From NCBI RefSeq assembly GCF_009763245.1, contig NZ_WKJZ01000001.1, forward strand, positions 1,852,710 through 1,916,709: DNA of 64,000 nucleotides, read 5' to 3'. Position 1 is the first letter of the stretch, and each line of letters begins with the position of its first letter. The position numbers and the translations under genes are program-made. Positions 1 to 7,490 of the stretch are shown one piece after another. The notes under the pieces are model-generated. The model searched no databases. It was not told the origin of the DNA and saw only the letters and a program-made list of their open reading frames with translations. Source of the DNA: Pseudomonas xionganensis (GTDB lineage Bacteria > Pseudomonadota > Gammaproteobacteria > Pseudomonadales > Pseudomonadaceae).

Positions 1-104
1 TAAAGATCGGCGCGCCAGAAGTGTTCCCGCCTGGTGACGGGCAAACCGCCTCCACCGTACTGATCCCCATCCAACTGACCGCCGTTATTTCCCGGCAAGG
101 CTGA
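1..104 (+). CDS. 3' end of a phage tail-region protein (partial)
   Basis: An open frame enters from the left edge (codons in phase with position 3) and stops with TGA at 102-104. Only about 33 residues are visible, ending in VISRQG. It lies six bases ahead of the next small phage gene and in the same direction, so it is part of the tail operon. The position just before the tail tube gene suggests a tail completion or terminator-type protein, but that is inference from gene order; the fragment is too short to assign. Confidence 0.5.
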   Translation, partial: KIGAPEVFPPGDGQTASTVLIPIQLTAVISRQG

Positions 105-110
105 TCCCGC

Positions 111-290
111 ATGAGCAAAGCACCTACCCCGAGCAAGGGCGGGACGATCTCTGTCGTCCTGCAAAAACCTCACAAGCATGCCGGCGCCGATTGTCAGCCC
201 GGCCAAACCATCACCGTCACCGCCGAGCAAAAGGCCTGGCTGCAAGCCCAGGGCGTAATCGGCAAACAAGAGGAACAGAGCAATGGCTGA
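111..290 (+). CDS. Small phage protein upstream of the tail tube gene (DUF7210-like)
   Basis: A 59-residue ORF starting MSKAPTPSKGGTISVVLQKP and ending KQEEQSNG. It is too short for a standard ORF cut-off but fits tightly between its neighbours: six bases after the previous stop, and its 3' end overlaps the start of the tail tube gene by eight bases. Small proteins of this kind, with an N-terminal beta-rich part and an EQKAWLQAQGVI helix, are found at this place in Pseudomonas prophages. The family name is from memory and the function is unknown; a structural or assembly role is inferred from context. Confidence 0.6.
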   Translation: MSKAPTPSKGGTISVVLQKPHKHAGADCQPGQTITVTAEQKAWLQAQGVIGKQEEQSNG

Positions 291-1026
291 TTTACGCGGC
301 GCGTACCTCGGTACCGGCAAGATCTACCTGGAGGATCTGGACAACCCCAAGGGCCTGATCCATATCGGCAACTGCAACAGCTTCAGCTATGAGGCGCAAA
401 CCCAAGAGATCGAGGAGCAGGACTACACCACCCCCGGTGGCGGCCTCGATGCATCGGTGCTGCGCATTCAGGCGCTCAACATCACCTACAACGCTCGGCA
501 CTTCAAAGCCGACAACATCGCCCGCGCGGTGTACGGAATCAGCACCGAGCAAGCCGCTGGCACCGTCACCGGTGAAGAACACACCGTGTACCCCGGCGCC
601 CTGGTTGACCTGCGCTACCCGGGTGCCTCGTCCGTAGTCATCACCCCTGCAGGTGGCGGTGCTGCCCTGGTGCTGGATACTGACTACATCATCAACGCCG
701 CTGGCTACCCGGAGATTCTGGAAGGTGGCGCGGTCACTGGGGCCGGCCTGGCCGTAGAGGTCAACTACAGCTATTCCGCCCACGCCTCGGTGCAGGCCCT
801 GGTGGCCAGCGGTAAGCGCTTCCGCCTAAAGTTCCTGGGCCTTAACGAAGTGCGCTCCGGCAAGCCGATGGTGATCGAGGTCTTCCGCGTGAACCACTCC
901 CCGGCGTCCATGAGCCTGATCGGTGACGAGTTCCAGGGCATGGAATTCACCGCCAAGGCCGAGAAGGACCAGACCAAGCAGGGCACTGGCCTCTCGCAGT
1001 ACATGACCATTAAGGACGTGGCTTAA
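283..1026 (+). CDS. Phage major tail tube protein
   Basis: 247 residues with no signal peptide, beta-rich and glycine-rich, starting MADLRGAYLGTGKIYLED. The protein is expected to polymerise into the inner tube of a long non-contractile tail. Supporting points are the N-terminal tube-type motif (GAYLGTGKIYLEDLDNP), the acidic segment EEQDYTTPGGG and the location directly upstream of an assembly chaperone and a tape measure gene, the usual order in siphoviruses. A central segment (about residues 95-165) resembles an inserted Ig-like or surface domain. The start overlaps the preceding small gene, which implies coupled translation. Assignment rests on synteny and general character rather than a catalytic motif. 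Confidence 0.75.
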   Translation: MADLRGAYLGTGKIYLEDLDNPKGLIHIGNCNSFSYEAQTQEIEEQDYTTPGGGLDASVLRIQALNITYNARHFKADNIARAVYGISTEQAAGTVTGEEHTVYPGALVDLRYPGASSVVITPAGGGAALVLDTDYIINAAGYPEILEGGAVTGAGLAVEVNYSYSAHASVQALVASGKRFRLKFLGLNEVRSGKPMVIEVFRVNHSPASMSLIGDEFQGMEFTAKAEKDQTKQGTGLSQYMTIKDVA

Positions 1027-1143
1027 GCAAGCGGGCCATGGATGGCTCTACCCATTGATTACGGCGAGCCTGGTATCGGCTGGGTTTCCGTGTTGGTGCT
1101 GATCGGCTAGAGTCTCTTCATCATCTATTGGGAGGGACTCCAC

Positions 1144-1587
1144 ATGCTGCGATATCTGATCGTTCTCTTTGCAGCGCTGTCTGCGCTCCAGGTTAACGCT
1201 GCCTCCGTAATGAAGTGTGTTGATGCGGCAGGCAAAGTGACATTTGTGCAAAATGCAAATTGCCCCGGGGATTCCGGGCTGGCAGGCGTTGTAAGCGCCA
1301 AGAACGCCGCCCCATCCGGCTCATCTGAGCCTGTACAGCTGGCCGACCCGAACAAGCCTAAGCCTGTAAAGTCAAAGGGGCAGTCTTTTGTTGTGGTTGG
1401 AGAGCAGCCAAAAGCGGCGCCTGTCGCGCCGCCTGCTCAACCACAAGGGGCGGCGCCAGGTGTGGCTCGGCCGGCAAACCAGCCATGCATTAAAGTTGTC
1501 GAGAAAAGGGTGTCTAGGTCTTACGTAAACTCTGCCGGCCAGCGCGTTGGCAGCTCAGAAATTATCAAAGTGCCTGTCGCGTGCTAA
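1144..1587 (+). CDS. Secreted DUF4124-like protein, probable prophage moron
   Basis: 147 residues with a clear Sec signal (MLRYLIVLFAALSALQVNAA), then a short motif MKCVDAAGKVTFVQNANCPG typical of DUF4124 periplasmic proteins, a proline/alanine-rich linker, and a C-terminal piece with two more cysteines (QPCIKVVEK...VPVAC). It interrupts the tail operon between tail tube and assembly chaperone, has its own leader of about 115 bases with a good GGGAGG ribosome site, and is followed by a rho-independent terminator. The more relaxed codon use and separate signals are typical of a moron expressed from the lysogen. A role in the host envelope or superinfection exclusion is possible but not shown. 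Confidence 0.7.
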   Translation: MLRYLIVLFAALSALQVNAASVMKCVDAAGKVTFVQNANCPGDSGLAGVVSAKNAAPSGSSEPVQLADPNKPKPVKSKGQSFVVVGEQPKAAPVAPPAQPQGAAPGVARPANQPCIKVVEKRVSRSYVNSAGQRVGSSEIIKVPVAC

Positions 1588-1602
1588 TAACACCGTTCAA
1601 CC

Positions 1603-1625
1603 AAACCCGCTTCGGCGGGTTTTTT
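1603..1625 (+). terminator. Rho-independent terminator after the moron gene
   Basis: An AAACCCGC stem, TTC loop and matching GCGGGTTT arm run into a T-rich tract ending at about 1626. It lies sixteen bases after the stop of the secreted protein gene, separating it from the tail chaperone gene, whose ATG follows at 1642. Confidence 0.8.
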
Positions 1626-1641
1626 ATTGCCCGGAGAACGT

Positions 1642-1944
1642 ATGAGTGAGATGGGAGCGGTAGTGGTTCGCCGTATAGGCGAGCTTGATGTGGTGTGTCG
1701 TGAGCTGACGGTTGGCCAGTTGCGTGGCCTGATCGGCAGCGCGGGTGATGGCGAGGTTGTTGGTGATTTTTTGTTTGAACAGGTGCGATTGGCTGACCTG
1801 CCGCGCATGACCAATCTCACTGCAGAGCAGATCGCCGAGCTGCGCCCGAGCCAGCTGCAGTCGGTTGTGGAGGCCTGCCAGGAGGCAAACCCGGATTTTT
1901 TCAAGATGCTGGCGCGCCTGGATGCAGCCGGGAGAGCGTCTTAG
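1642..1944 (+). CDS. Phage tail assembly chaperone (G-type, unshifted product)
   Basis: 100 residues from the ATG at 1642, preceded by CGGAGAACGT as ribosome site; an upstream in-frame TTG at 1627 is less likely. The alpha-helical, acidic protein (LTAEQIAELRPSQLQSVVEA) sits directly before the tape measure gene, the constant position of the lambda gpG-like chaperone that holds the tape measure during tail assembly. Near its 3' end the frame contains the heptamer T TTT TTC (1896-1902) in the correct phase for a -1 slip, and a second frame continues for 46 codons (see the next entry). No sequence motif beyond this identifies the family, so the call rests on synteny and the frameshift architecture. 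Confidence 0.75.
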   Translation: MSEMGAVVVRRIGELDVVCRELTVGQLRGLIGSAGDGEVVGDFLFEQVRLADLPRMTNLTAEQIAELRPSQLQSVVEACQEANPDFFKMLARLDAAGRAS

Positions 1945-2042
1945 CGGGGCTTGATCAAAACGTTTGCGCTCTGGTCAGGCTTGGTCACCACCAGGTTTTG
2001 CAGTACCCATGGTCTTTATTCAAGCAATCCCTCAAGGGCTAA
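1642..2042 (+). CDS. Tail assembly chaperone GT fusion made by programmed -1 frameshift
   Basis: Reading from 1642 and slipping back one base on the heptamer T TTT TTC at 1896-1902 continues without a stop to TAA at 2040-2042, giving about 133 residues (87 before, 46 after the slip). The T-frame end contains CALVRLGHHQVLQYPWSLF, close to the LIRLGHHxxxxYPW-type ending common to the T extension of many phage tail chaperones. The reading ends four bases before the tape measure ATG. The G product alone stops at 1944. In known phages a small share of ribosomes make GT, which bridges tape measure and tube subunits. The amount of shifting here cannot be read from sequence. Confidence 0.75.
1896..1902 (+). 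other. Slippery heptamer for -1 ribosomal frameshift
   Basis: Six T residues followed by C are arranged as T TTT TTC relative to the chaperone frame, a canonical X XXY YYZ site. Both tRNAs can re-pair after a -1 slip, and the shifted frame is open for 46 codons whereas the zero frame stops at 1942-1944. Confidence 0.75.
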
Positions 2043-2045
2043 GTT

Positions 2046-4769
2046 ATGAGCGACGTTGAGCTGCGCCTTACGGCCGACCTTACCCAGGCTAGCAAAGAGG
2101 TCACGGGGTTCCGAAAGGAATACCAGGAGCTGGTGAAGGCGGTTGAGAAGCCCTTGCGCCAAGTTAAGGGTACGCGCGAGCTTGAGGCTGGCCTTGAGGA
2201 AACTGGCCAGCAGGTGCGCAAAGCGCGCCAGAGGCTGCTTGAGCTTCAGCGTGAACTGATCAATACCGACAGCCCAACTGCCCGTTTGAAAGAAAGCTTC
2301 AAGGAAGCAACCAAGGAGCTGCAAAGGCTTGAGCGGGCCGAGGCGTTACAGGCAAACCAGCTGAAGCGCTTGCGCTCCGAATTGGCGGGCGCCGGTGTTG
2401 ACACTACTCGGCTTGCTGCTGAGCAGCGTCGGCTCGCCTCTGAAATGAGCAAGGCCCTGCAGGCGGGGCGCCAGGATGCCGCCGCCCGCAGTATTCGTGA
2501 GCGGGCCGCCGCTCTAAAGCAGCAAGCTATAGCCCAACGCCAAGCAAACGCTGAGGCCGCCCGCGACAATTTGGGCGTCAATCGTTTTCGGGCGCTGCAA
2601 GCTGAGATCAAGCTGGCAACCCAGCAATACGATCAGCTCCGGCGCAGCGGAAAGCTGACCGCCCAGGAACTGGCGGTGGCTCAGCGGCAGTTAACTGAGC
2701 GGATTCGTGAGAGTAAGACCGAGCTGCAGTCTCTTTCTGGCGCTTCGTCTGATGGCGGTATTGGCGCGCTGGTAGGTGGCCGTATTGGCGCCGGCGCTGG
2801 TGCGGCAGCCGGAGTGGCCGGTGCGGCGGCTATAGCTGTGCAGTACGCCTCAGCAGTTGACCCCATCAAGAAGATGGAGGCGCAGTTGAAGCTGGCTACC
2901 GAAAGCCAGGAAGAGTTCGCCCGAGCACAAGCCGCAACCTTCAAAATTGCTCAAGAAAACCAGGCGCCACTTGAGGATGTTGTCACCCTTTATTCGCGCC
3001 TTACACCTGCCCTGCGCGATGTTGGCAGAGGCCAAGGTGATGCAGTCAAAATCATTGATGCGGTTACCAAGTCGCTCCGGATTAGCGGCGCCACAGCCCA
3101 GGAAACAGCATCCACTATCCAGCAGTTCAGTCAGGCGCTTGGTTCTGGCGTGCTGCGCGGGGAAGAATTCAACACCCTTGCAGAAAGCTCGCCTCGGCTT
3201 CTGAGGGCGCTGGCCGATGGCCTGGGTGTCAATGTTGGCGCGCTGCGCGCCATGGCGGCAGAGGGTCAGTTGACTGCGGACGTTATCAGCGACGCGCTGA
3301 TCGGGCAGCTATCAAAGCTGACAGAAGAGGCTGCCACCCTGCCTGATACCTTTGGTGGTGCCGTCATTAAGCTCACCAACAGCCTGCAGGGCGCGCTCGG
3401 CAAGTTTGACGAGTTCACCGGTATATCGGGGCGCCTTATTGAAACAATCAATACGCTCACTTTTGTGGTGGATGGATTGGCCTCCGGCTCAAAGGATAAG
3501 GCTGGCCCGGCCCTGGCTAGCCTCGGCCTGGAAATGGCGAAGCTGGTGCCGACCATGAATCTTGTCCTCAGCACCAGTGAGCGCTTGATGGCGATGGCCG
3601 GCATTCAGACTTTCTCTGATCGTTTGAAAGCGGCTGCCGAGGAAGAGGTGAAGGTCTACGACTTTCGCGCGGAGCGCCTTGCTGCTCATCAGGCCAAGGT
3701 TAGAGGTATCCAGAAAAAGGCAGCGGACGATGGCAAAGCCATTCTTGATCAGCAGATTAAGGACACCAAGGAACGCCTTGATGCCCAGGTAGACGCTGAG
3801 CGTGACGCAGCCCGGGGCTTGGAGAAAGCCAAGCAAGCCCAACTTGATACCCAGAAGCGCTACCAGGAAGCGTTGGCCAGGCTTAATTCTGGCGCCACAG
3901 GTGCGGCTGATTATGGCCAGGCCCAAGCCCTAAAAGTGGCGGCCCGTAATGCTTTGCAAGAGGGCGACATAGAGGGCGCAAAACGTCAGGCGCAGGCGGC
4001 GCTGGCTGTGCTGGATGAGCTGGCGCGCGCCGGCGAGAACACCTACGGCTTTGCTGGCTTTATCAAGGAGCTGCAACAGATCGAGCAGTCCGCCGATCAG
4101 CGATCGGTGAAGGATGCCGAGGCGGCGCTGGGGCGCGCAAAAGAGGCGGCCGCCGAAACAAAGCAGGCGCTTGAAGAGCTGAAAAACGTCAAGGTCAGCG
4201 CAACCCTCAGTGCAGAGGATGAGCAGGCGCTGCTTGATCAGTTGCGCAAGCTTGCAGAGAAGGCTGGAATCATTCTCACCATTCCGGTTACGGCCGTAAT
4301 GCCAAAGCGTGGCGAGCTGGATGCAGAGGGTTATGAGTTTGTGCCAAATCTTCCAAGCGCAGACGGCTTTGCCCGCGGTGGCTGGACGGGCCCAGGCAGC
4401 AAGTATCAGCCGGCGGGCATTGTCCATGCCGATGAGCACGTGCAGCCCAAAGAAGTGGTCAACGAGCCAGGGGCGCTCAGCTTTCTTGAGCGTATTCGGC
4501 GTTATGGCTTCCAGAACACCATGCGCTCCCTGCAGTCCCGCTTCCGGGGCTATGCCGAAGGCGGCCTGGTAACCGCCTCGCGGGCCTTGCCCAGCATCCC
4601 GCCGCTGGCCCCGGCGCTGCAGCAGCAGCTGGATAAGCCTGACTTGCCGTACATGGGTAAGTTTGCGTTCGACTTCGGCGGCGGCGATCAGGTTGATGTG
4701 TACACCACCAAGGACGGCGCGCTAAGCCTTCAGCGTCTGGCCGCCAAGCATGGCCGCACGCAGAAGTAA
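2046..4769 (+). CDS. Phage tail tape measure protein
   Basis: 907 residues. The first 220 are a charged alpha-helical coiled coil (many Q, E, R, A). A glycine/alanine-rich hydrophobic stretch follows (GGRIGAGAGAAAGVAGAAAI, about 241-262), then the TIGR02675-type tape measure domain around residues 275-420 (EFNTLAESSPRLLRALADGL, LTADVISDALIGQL), more coiled coil at 530-720, and a C-terminal glycine-rich tail. Length sets tail length; at roughly 1.5 A per residue this predicts a tail near 130-140 nm, typical of siphophages. It starts four bases after the shifted chaperone frame and is followed by a terminator. Identification is firm. Confidence 0.92.
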   Translation: MSDVELRLTADLTQASKEVTGFRKEYQELVKAVEKPLRQVKGTRELEAGLEETGQQVRKARQRLLELQRELINTDSPTARLKESFKEATKELQRLERAEALQANQLKRLRSELAGAGVDTTRLAAEQRRLASEMSKALQAGRQDAAARSIRERAAALKQQAIAQRQANAEAARDNLGVNRFRALQAEIKLATQQYDQLRRSGKLTAQELAVAQRQLTERIRESKTELQSLSGASSDGGIGALVGGRIGAGAGAAAGVAGAAAIAVQYASAVDPIKKMEAQLKLATESQEEFARAQAATFKIAQENQAPLEDVVTLYSRLTPALRDVGRGQGDAVKIIDAVTKSLRISGATAQETASTIQQFSQALGSGVLRGEEFNTLAESSPRLLRALADGLGVNVGALRAMAAEGQLTADVISDALIGQLSKLTEEAATLPDTFGGAVIKLTNSLQGALGKFDEFTGISGRLIETINTLTFVVDGLASGSKDKAGPALASLGLEMAKLVPTMNLVLSTSERLMAMAGIQTFSDRLKAAAEEEVKVYDFRAERLAAHQAKVRGIQKKAADDGKAILDQQIKDTKERLDAQVDAERDAARGLEKAKQAQLDTQKRYQEALARLNSGATGAADYGQAQALKVAARNALQEGDIEGAKRQAQAALAVLDELARAGENTYGFAGFIKELQQIEQSADQRSVKDAEAALGRAKEAAAETKQALEELKNVKVSATLSAEDEQALLDQLRKLAEKAGIILTIPVTAVMPKRGELDAEGYEFVPNLPSADGFARGGWTGPGSKYQPAGIVHADEHVQPKEVVNEPGALSFLERIRRYGFQNTMRSLQSRFRGYAEGGLVTASRALPSIPPLAPALQQQLDKPDLPYMGKFAFDFGGGDQVDVYTTKDGALSLQRLAAKHGRTQK

Positions 4770-4788
4770 TCAGCCCCACCCATAACCC

Positions 4789-4812
4789 AGCCCGCCCAGT
4801 GCGGGCTTTTTA
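4789..4812 (+). terminator. Terminator between tape measure and tail-tip genes
   Basis: AGCCCGC and GCGGGCT arms separated by CCAGT, followed by TTTTT. It falls twenty bases after the tape measure stop and may only partly end transcription, because the downstream tail genes have no obvious separate promoter. Confidence 0.7.
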
Positions 4813-4830
4813 ACGCCCGGAGTTTGCCCC

Positions 4831-5331
4831 ATGCAGCGACCCCCACTGGTGCTCGGCGGCATCGAGATTCCGCTCCATGCCGGCGCACTTGAGTTAGGTG
4901 ACGAGGAGATCGGTGGCGAAGCGAGTATGCGCCTGAGTAATGGTGATCTGGTCACCATGTCACGCTGGAAGAAGGCCGCAGGAACGGTCAGTGCCCGAGG
5001 GTTTATGCCGCCCGGCCTGGACGGCCTGGATTTTAGTGCCCACCACGAATTCCACAGCACCCAGGTGAGTAGCGCGCAAAGCACGGGGCTGGTTTTCAAC
5101 CTCACTAGCACCCCGCGTCCAGATAAGGCCCCCTGGGCCTTCGCCCTGGTTAACGGACAGTGGCACGCGACCCCCTGCAGCACGCTGGAGCGTGTCGCCA
5201 CCGTAACCCCGGTACCTGGGGCCACTCTTTATCAGGTTTGGTGGATGCCTGTTTATCAGGTTAAAGCCACGCGCCCTCGTAAGAGCCAGTCAGGCCTTCA
5301 CGGCTGGGAATTCAGTTGGGTGGAAACCTAA
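4831..5331 (+). CDS. Phage tail protein of unknown function (distal tail region)
   Basis: 166 residues, beta-rich, starting MQRPPLVLGGIEIPLHAGAL. No recognised motif. It has a good ribosome site (CCCGGAG) nine bases before the ATG and its stop abuts the next ATG (5332), so it is translated with the 563-residue protein. Location immediately after the tape measure is where distal tail (Dit-like) proteins are coded in siphophages; its size is small for a full Dit, so it may be a shortened form or a separate tail-tip component. Function is inference from order only. Confidence 0.6.
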   Translation: MQRPPLVLGGIEIPLHAGALELGDEEIGGEASMRLSNGDLVTMSRWKKAAGTVSARGFMPPGLDGLDFSAHHEFHSTQVSSAQSTGLVFNLTSTPRPDKAPWAFALVNGQWHATPCSTLERVATVTPVPGATLYQVWWMPVYQVKATRPRKSQSGLHGWEFSWVET

Positions 5332-7023
5332 ATGCTCATCAACGGCGGACCAATCAACAGCGCGCCGATCAATGGCGCGTCCGGCGCAGTAGCAGCCCCT
5401 GAGCCCGAGTATGTGGTGGCGGGCATCAGCTACCGCTGGCGCCTGCGGGTGACCGTTGGAGGTGTGGATCTGAGCGACCAGGTGCTGGGCGTGACCGATA
5501 CCGACCGCGAAGGCGGGGCGGCTGGTGTGGGCGGGCTGGAGCTGTACCTGCCGCCCGGCCCTGTGGTGCCCAGCGATTGGGTAGGGCGCAGCGTCACCCT
5601 CGATTTTATCTGGACCACCGAAGGCGTCACGCATGAGGAGCGCCGCTACACCGGCCAGATCCTCGCGCCCAGCTGGGACGCCGCCAACCGCATTCTGGCC
5701 TGCGAGCTGAGCGACAACCTGCAGCAGCGCGTTGAGGCCCTGAGCGTGGCCGAGATCGACGCGCTCACCGGCGGCTTCTGGTCGGCCGATGTGTTTGAAC
5801 CGGTAGAAGGCCGCTCGCGCTGGGATTACGCCCTGGAGCGCATGAGCACACGCACGGCCAGCCTCGACTGCTCGCCAACCGGTGAGTTGCGCGTGAGCAG
5901 CTGGTACGCCATGGCCACCCCGCACTATGTGTTCGGCCCCGGCACCACGCTGGACGGCAGCGTGAGCCTGCAGCTGCCCGACCTCAGCCGCCTCACCAAC
6001 CATGTGGTCATCGAAGCGGACTACCGCTACAGCCGTCTACGGCAAAAGAACGAGAGCTGGAGCTGGGTGGGCGGTGGCTTCTGCGGCTGGTACTTCCCGG
6101 ATAACAAAGAGTTGCCCACCATCGAGATGATCGAGGATGCGGTGAGCTCCACCGGCAGCCAGCTGCTCAAAGACCCGAGCTGGGATCTGCTGCCGCCCAG
6201 CGATATAGACCCATGCCTAACCGGCCAGCCCTGGGTAAACAACTTCACCGACCTGCTCCTGGGCGCCCAGTTCCGCACCGGGCGCCGCTGGGTGCAGAGC
6301 ATCACCGAGCGCTACACCCTCACCGTTGAAGCGCCCGCCAGCATTGCCCAGGCCGGGCCTGTAGTGGCCAGGGTAGGGGGTGCTTTTGAGGTGGAGAGCG
6401 CCCAGGCCGAAACCTGGGGCAGCACGCCGTTTGACAGCGGCCTCAACGGCCACACCGACAGCCGCGACGAAACCCGCCGGCAGGCGTTCTTCGCCGTGCT
6501 GCTGCGCCAGGCCCTGGCCCAGCTGGTGGACGCCCACCGCGCCACCCGCATCAGCCTGAGCCTGCCCACGCCGATGGCGGCGGGCATTGACCTGACCCAC
6601 ACCCTGCAGCTGGATGACCAAGGCATTGCCGCCCAGGGCCGCGTCACCCGGGTGCGCGATGTGTACGACCACAGCGGCGGCACGGCCATCACCACCCTGG
6701 AGCTGGCCGTGATGCGCGGCGGTGGCGCCGTAAATGACGCCCTGGTACCGCCTGCCTCGGTAGACGAGCCCCAGCCGCCGGGCATATCGCCCACCAGCCT
6801 GCCCACTCAACTGGGCGGGCGCAGCGGTGTGCCGGAGTACGACGAAGACCTGCCCGGCTTTGCCGGCAACTACGGCAGCAGCGATATCGCCGACCCCATC
6901 CGCTACCCGCGCCGGTTCAAGCTCACCGTAGATGAGATCCCGGCCGAGCAGCGCGACGAACTGCCGGTGCCGATTGCAGCCACCTACAGCGTGGCCATCC
7001 CCAACGATCTGCTGGAGCTGTAA
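5332..7023 (+). CDS. Large tail-tip or baseplate hub-like protein
   Basis: 563 residues in the tail-tip block. The N-terminal third contains a repeated beta pattern (YRWRLRVTVGGVDLSDQVLG; YTGQILAPSWDAANRILACE), resembling the concatenated small beta domains of phage hub or tail-tip proteins, and around residues 430-480 there is a segment IDLTHTLQLDDQGIAAQGRV like that seen in hub and Tal-type proteins. No peptidase or lysozyme motif is visible. It is adjacent on both sides to genes of the same operon. The specific role is not provable here; tail-tip hub is the best guess. Confidence 0.55.
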   Translation: MLINGGPINSAPINGASGAVAAPEPEYVVAGISYRWRLRVTVGGVDLSDQVLGVTDTDREGGAAGVGGLELYLPPGPVVPSDWVGRSVTLDFIWTTEGVTHEERRYTGQILAPSWDAANRILACELSDNLQQRVEALSVAEIDALTGGFWSADVFEPVEGRSRWDYALERMSTRTASLDCSPTGELRVSSWYAMATPHYVFGPGTTLDGSVSLQLPDLSRLTNHVVIEADYRYSRLRQKNESWSWVGGGFCGWYFPDNKELPTIEMIEDAVSSTGSQLLKDPSWDLLPPSDIDPCLTGQPWVNNFTDLLLGAQFRTGRRWVQSITERYTLTVEAPASIAQAGPVVARVGGAFEVESAQAETWGSTPFDSGLNGHTDSRDETRRQAFFAVLLRQALAQLVDAHRATRISLSLPTPMAAGIDLTHTLQLDDQGIAAQGRVTRVRDVYDHSGGTAITTLELAVMRGGGAVNDALVPPASVDEPQPPGISPTSLPTQLGGRSGVPEYDEDLPGFAGNYGSSDIADPIRYPRRFKLTVDEIPAEQRDELPVPIAATYSVAIPNDLLEL

Positions 7024-7025
7024 CC

Positions 7026-7490
7026 ATGCCCACCCTTGCAGAGCAACGCCGCGCCATCCGTGACGGCATCACTGCCAGCCGGCAGGCCACGGCCGGGGAT
7101 GAGCGCAAAGCCATCGGCAAACGCCTGGAGGCCGAGCGCCGCGGCACCGCCGTGGTGGAAGACCTCAACCGCCTGGTGCAGCAACCGGCCCCGCGTCGCA
7201 CCCTGCGGCCCGTTACGCCGCTCGGCGCCCTGCCGCCCACCAGCGGCCAGGGCAACTACAAAGCCCCGCCCGCCACCACGCCCGGCGGGGGCGGAATCGC
7301 CAGCCCGCTGACAGAGGTGACCCGCACCGAGGGCGGGCAGGTGGTGCCGGATCGGGACTACTGGCCCAGCATCAACCTGTACTCATCCGATGGGCTGATG
7401 ACCTTCAAGCTGGCCGCCATCAAGCAAGCAAAATTCACCGATGCCGATGGCGCTGCAGTTGCAATCAACTATGCCGAGGTGCCTGAGTGA
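7026..7490 (+). CDS. Phage hypothetical protein, tail-tip operon
   Basis: 154 residues. The first 60 are basic and alpha-helical (EQRRAIRDGITASRQATAGD), then comes a proline/glycine linker (PPATTPGGGGIASP) and a short beta C-terminus ending INYAEVPE. It begins two bases after the previous stop and its stop overlaps the GTG start of the next gene, so it is clearly part of the operon. I do not recognise the family. Confidence 0.55.
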   Translation: MPTLAEQRRAIRDGITASRQATAGDERKAIGKRLEAERRGTAVVEDLNRLVQQPAPRRTLRPVTPLGALPPTSGQGNYKAPPATTPGGGGIASPLTEVTRTEGGQVVPDRDYWPSINLYSSDGLMTFKLAAIKQAKFTDADGAAVAINYAEVPE

